NCBI GenBank assembly: GCA_947384055.1
Contig: CANDFO010000032.1
Span: 1 to 24,240 of the forward strand
Length of the DNA stretch: 24,240 nucleotides
Direction of reading: 5' to 3'
DNA from: an uncultured Flavonifractor sp.
GTDB taxonomy: Bacteria > Bacillota > Clostridia > Oscillospirales > Oscillospiraceae
Under the pieces are notes generated by a model. The model was given only the letters and a program-made list of their open reading frames with translations. It was not told the DNA's origin and did not search any database. Shown piece after piece: positions 22,963 through 24,240 of the stretch. The translations under genes were made by a program, and so were the position numbers. The stretch's first letter is position 1. Each line of letters begins with the position of its first letter.

Positions 22963-23829
22963 TTACCCCTGGAACTCCGCAAGCCGGCGGGCCATCTGCT
23001 CCATGCGGCACGGGTGACGCTCCACCTCCCGGGCCTCCCGGTCCCGGTAGAGGGCGTTGCGGTTCATCAGCTCGTCAAAATCCACCAGGTGGCCGTCAAA
23101 ATCCGGTCCGTCCACACAGGCAAATTTCATCTCGCCCCCCACCGTCACCCGGCAGCCGCCGCACATGCCGGTGCCGTCGATCATGATGGGATTCAGGGAT
23201 ACCAGGGTCGGGATGCCGTAGGGCTCCGTGGTTCTGGACACAAATTTCATCATGGGAATGGGGCCGATGGCAACCACCGCATCATAGCGGATGCCGGCCG
23301 CAATAAGGGATTGGAGCTTTTCCGTCACCAGTCCACGCTCCCCCCAGCTGCCGTCGTCGGTCATGACATACAGGTGGTCGCTGACCGCCCGGAATTCCTC
23401 TTCCAGGATGACGATATCACGGGAGCGGAAGCCCGCGATCACATCTACCGTCATCCCCTGCCCCTTGCAGCACTTGGCCTGGGGATAGGCGATGGCACAG
23501 CCCACGCCCCCTCCGACGATACAGACCCGCCGCGCGCCCTGGGGCAGCTCGGTGGGGCGACCCAGGGGACCCACGAAGTCCGCAATCACGCTCCCCGCCT
23601 CCAGTCCGGCCAGCAGCCGGGTGGTCAGGCCCACCGCCTGGAATATAATTGTAACGGTTCCCCTCTCCCGGTCAAAATCCGCAATGGTCAGGGGGATGCG
23701 CTCCCCCTGCTCGTCCAGGCGCAGAATAATGAACTGTCCCGCCTGGGCCTTCTTCGCAATCAGGGGAGCCTCCACCTCCAGCAGGGTGACGCTGGGGTTG
23801 AGTGCCTGCTTTCTCACAATCCTTGCCAC
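22963..23829 (-). CDS. nfnA: NfnA-type ferredoxin/NAD oxidoreductase small subunit (PyrK/SudB-like)
   Basis: The 288-aa protein resembles the dihydroorotate dehydrogenase electron-transfer subunit family: an FAD domain (RLDEQGERIPLTIADFDRER), a nucleotide-binding loop RRVCIVGGGVGCAIAYPQAK (100-119), and a [2Fe-2S] site with D218, C223, C226 and C238 (MIDGTGMCGGCRVTVGGE, then FACVDGPDFDGH). One Asp with three Cys is the pattern described for NfnA. Start is GTG at 23829-23827 with AGAGG 8 nt upstream. It is transcribed first, just before nfnB. The main alternative is the closely related sulfide dehydrogenase SudB; the two names cover nearly the same protein family. Confidence 0.87.
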   Translation of the reverse strand: MARIVRKQALNPSVTLLEVEAPLIAKKAQAGQFIILRLDEQGERIPLTIADFDRERGTVTIIFQAVGLTTRLLAGLEAGSVIADFVGPLGRPTELPQGARRVCIVGGGVGCAIAYPQAKCCKGQGMTVDVIAGFRSRDIVILEEEFRAVSDHLYVMTDDGSWGERGLVTEKLQSLIAAGIRYDAVVAIGPIPMMKFVSRTTEPYGIPTLVSLNPIMIDGTGMCGGCRVTVGGEMKFACVDGPDFDGHLVDFDELMNRNALYRDREAREVERHPCRMEQMARRLAEFQG

Positions 23830-23898
23830 GTACTTCCACCTCTTCCTACCGGCTCCGCCCCGGAACAGGGGAACCGTGTTTCTGTTTTAGCCTGTGAA

Positions 23899-23927
23899 AC
23901 GATATCAGCTTTCCCCGTCTTTGTCAA
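23899..23927 (-). promoter_or_regulatory. Predicted sigma-A promoter of nfnAB
   Basis: On the minus strand a perfect TTGACA (23927-23922) stands 17 nt before TATCGT (23904-23899). Transcription would begin near 23892, leaving a leader of about 60 nt. Confidence 0.72.
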
Positions 23928-23971
23928 GAAAAAATATAGGTATGGAAAATTCCGCCCGGCAGTCAGAAAAA

Positions 23972-24002
23972 GGGGCGGGACATACTGCATATGTCTCGCC
24001 CC
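23972..24002 (-). terminator. Terminator-like hairpin, distal copy (beside repeat copy 4)
   Basis: A 31-nt palindrome starts GGGGCGGGACATA and ends TATGTCTCGCCCC, around a 5-nt loop. On the minus strand it is followed by TTTTTCTG, a good U-tract. It would terminate a minus-strand gene lying beyond the right edge, upstream of the nfnA promoter. It recurs at 24206-24236 with one difference. Confidence 0.65.
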
Positions 24003-24006
24003 CGGA

Positions 24007-24203
24007 CTGTCGAAAAACTTCCCCCATAGGAAAGCCTCGCAGAGTTTTGCCGCCCGAAGGCGGTAAAATAAAGTCAGAATCGGTCATTTCCGAGGACATG
24101 TGCCTCGGAAATGACACTGCTCGGCCTGCAAGTGTGCCCAAAGGGTGCGCGCGGCAGGCCGTATCCCTTTTGTCGAAAAAGGCCAAAGGCCTTTTTCGAC
24201 AAG
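24007..24203 (+). repeat. Structured interspersed repeat, copy 4
   Basis: This copy begins CTGTCGAAAAAC and ends CTTTTTCGACAAG, so it is almost intact, and it is the closest match to copy 1. All four hairpins are present; the first has one changed pair (G-T on this strand). It is in the same orientation as copies 1 and 2. With its flanking hairpins and the nfnAB promoter it fills 23830-24240. Confidence 0.86.
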
Positions 24204-24205
24204 CT

Positions 24206-24236
24206 GGGGCGGGGCATACTGCATATGTCTCGCCCC
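24206..24236 (-). repeat. Duplicate of the 23972-24002 hairpin, proximal copy
   Basis: Thirty of 31 bases match 23972-24002. On the minus strand it is followed by repeat copy 4 rather than a T-run, as at copy 1. The change (A to G in one arm) keeps a G-T pair on the plus strand. Confidence 0.8.
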
Positions 24237-24240
24237 ATAT

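Noticed and set aside
23905..24186. Minus-strand ~90-codon frame, also present at 6923-7195 and in part at 8591-8854 (shared FILPPSGGKTLRG)
   Set aside because: The shared peptide is simply the repeat read in one frame. Hairpin arms explain the conservation, frames start and end differently, and no ribosome site is consistent among copies.

Overview
The window looks like chromosomal DNA from a high-GC member of the Clostridia, most likely Oscillospiraceae (Flavonifractor/Lawsonibacter-like). That placement is inference. It rests on a V/A-type rotary ATPase with a sodium-type c-ring signature, an NfnAB-type ferredoxin/NADPH enzyme, an HPr with both His15 and Ser46, AddA rather than RecB, and very GC-rich third codon positions. 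Every convincing gene lies on the minus strand, so the text reads from high to low coordinates. Most long plus-strand open frames are antisense shadows.

Region by region: positions 21.5-23.8 kb hold nfnA-nfnB with a good promoter and a strong terminator. Positions 19.8-21.2 kb hold a MATE-family exporter with its own promoter. Positions 18.2-19.3 kb hold a DUF1700-like membrane protein and a PadR regulator, followed by addA (14.5-18.1 kb). ptsH (HPr) is a single-gene unit at 14.1-14.4 kb. A compact run at 9.0-13.9 kb carries uvrC, a lipoprotein with a transglutaminase-like domain, rsmD, coaD and a coiled-coil protein. An AT-richer ParA-like ATPase plus an unrecognised 164-aa protein sit at 7.3-8.6 kb. 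The left 6.6 kb is a V-type ATPase operon in the Enterococcus hirae ntp order (F-I-K-E-C-G-A), with subunit A cut off by the window edge and an extra 48-codon frame inserted before it.

The main unexplained structure is a repeat of about 195-200 bp, present four times (6971-7167, 8721-8915, 19619-19814 inverted, 24007-24203). It has CTGTCGAAAAA terminal inverted repeats and four internal hairpins, one of which shows compensatory base changes between copies. In three of the four copies the repeat sits in an intrinsic-terminator-like hairpin, and all or half of that hairpin is duplicated on the two sides. This suggests a small mobile element that inserts into terminators. A second, unrelated 165-bp MITE-like element with 16-bp perfect terminal inverted repeats sits in the leader of the DUF1700-like gene. 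The ParA pair is bracketed by two direct copies of the 200-bp repeat.

Together the genes describe an anaerobe's energy and housekeeping set: ion-driven or ion-pumping ATPase, ferredoxin/NADPH electron balancing, CoA synthesis, DNA repair and sugar-transport control. Accessory sequence sits mainly between operons.
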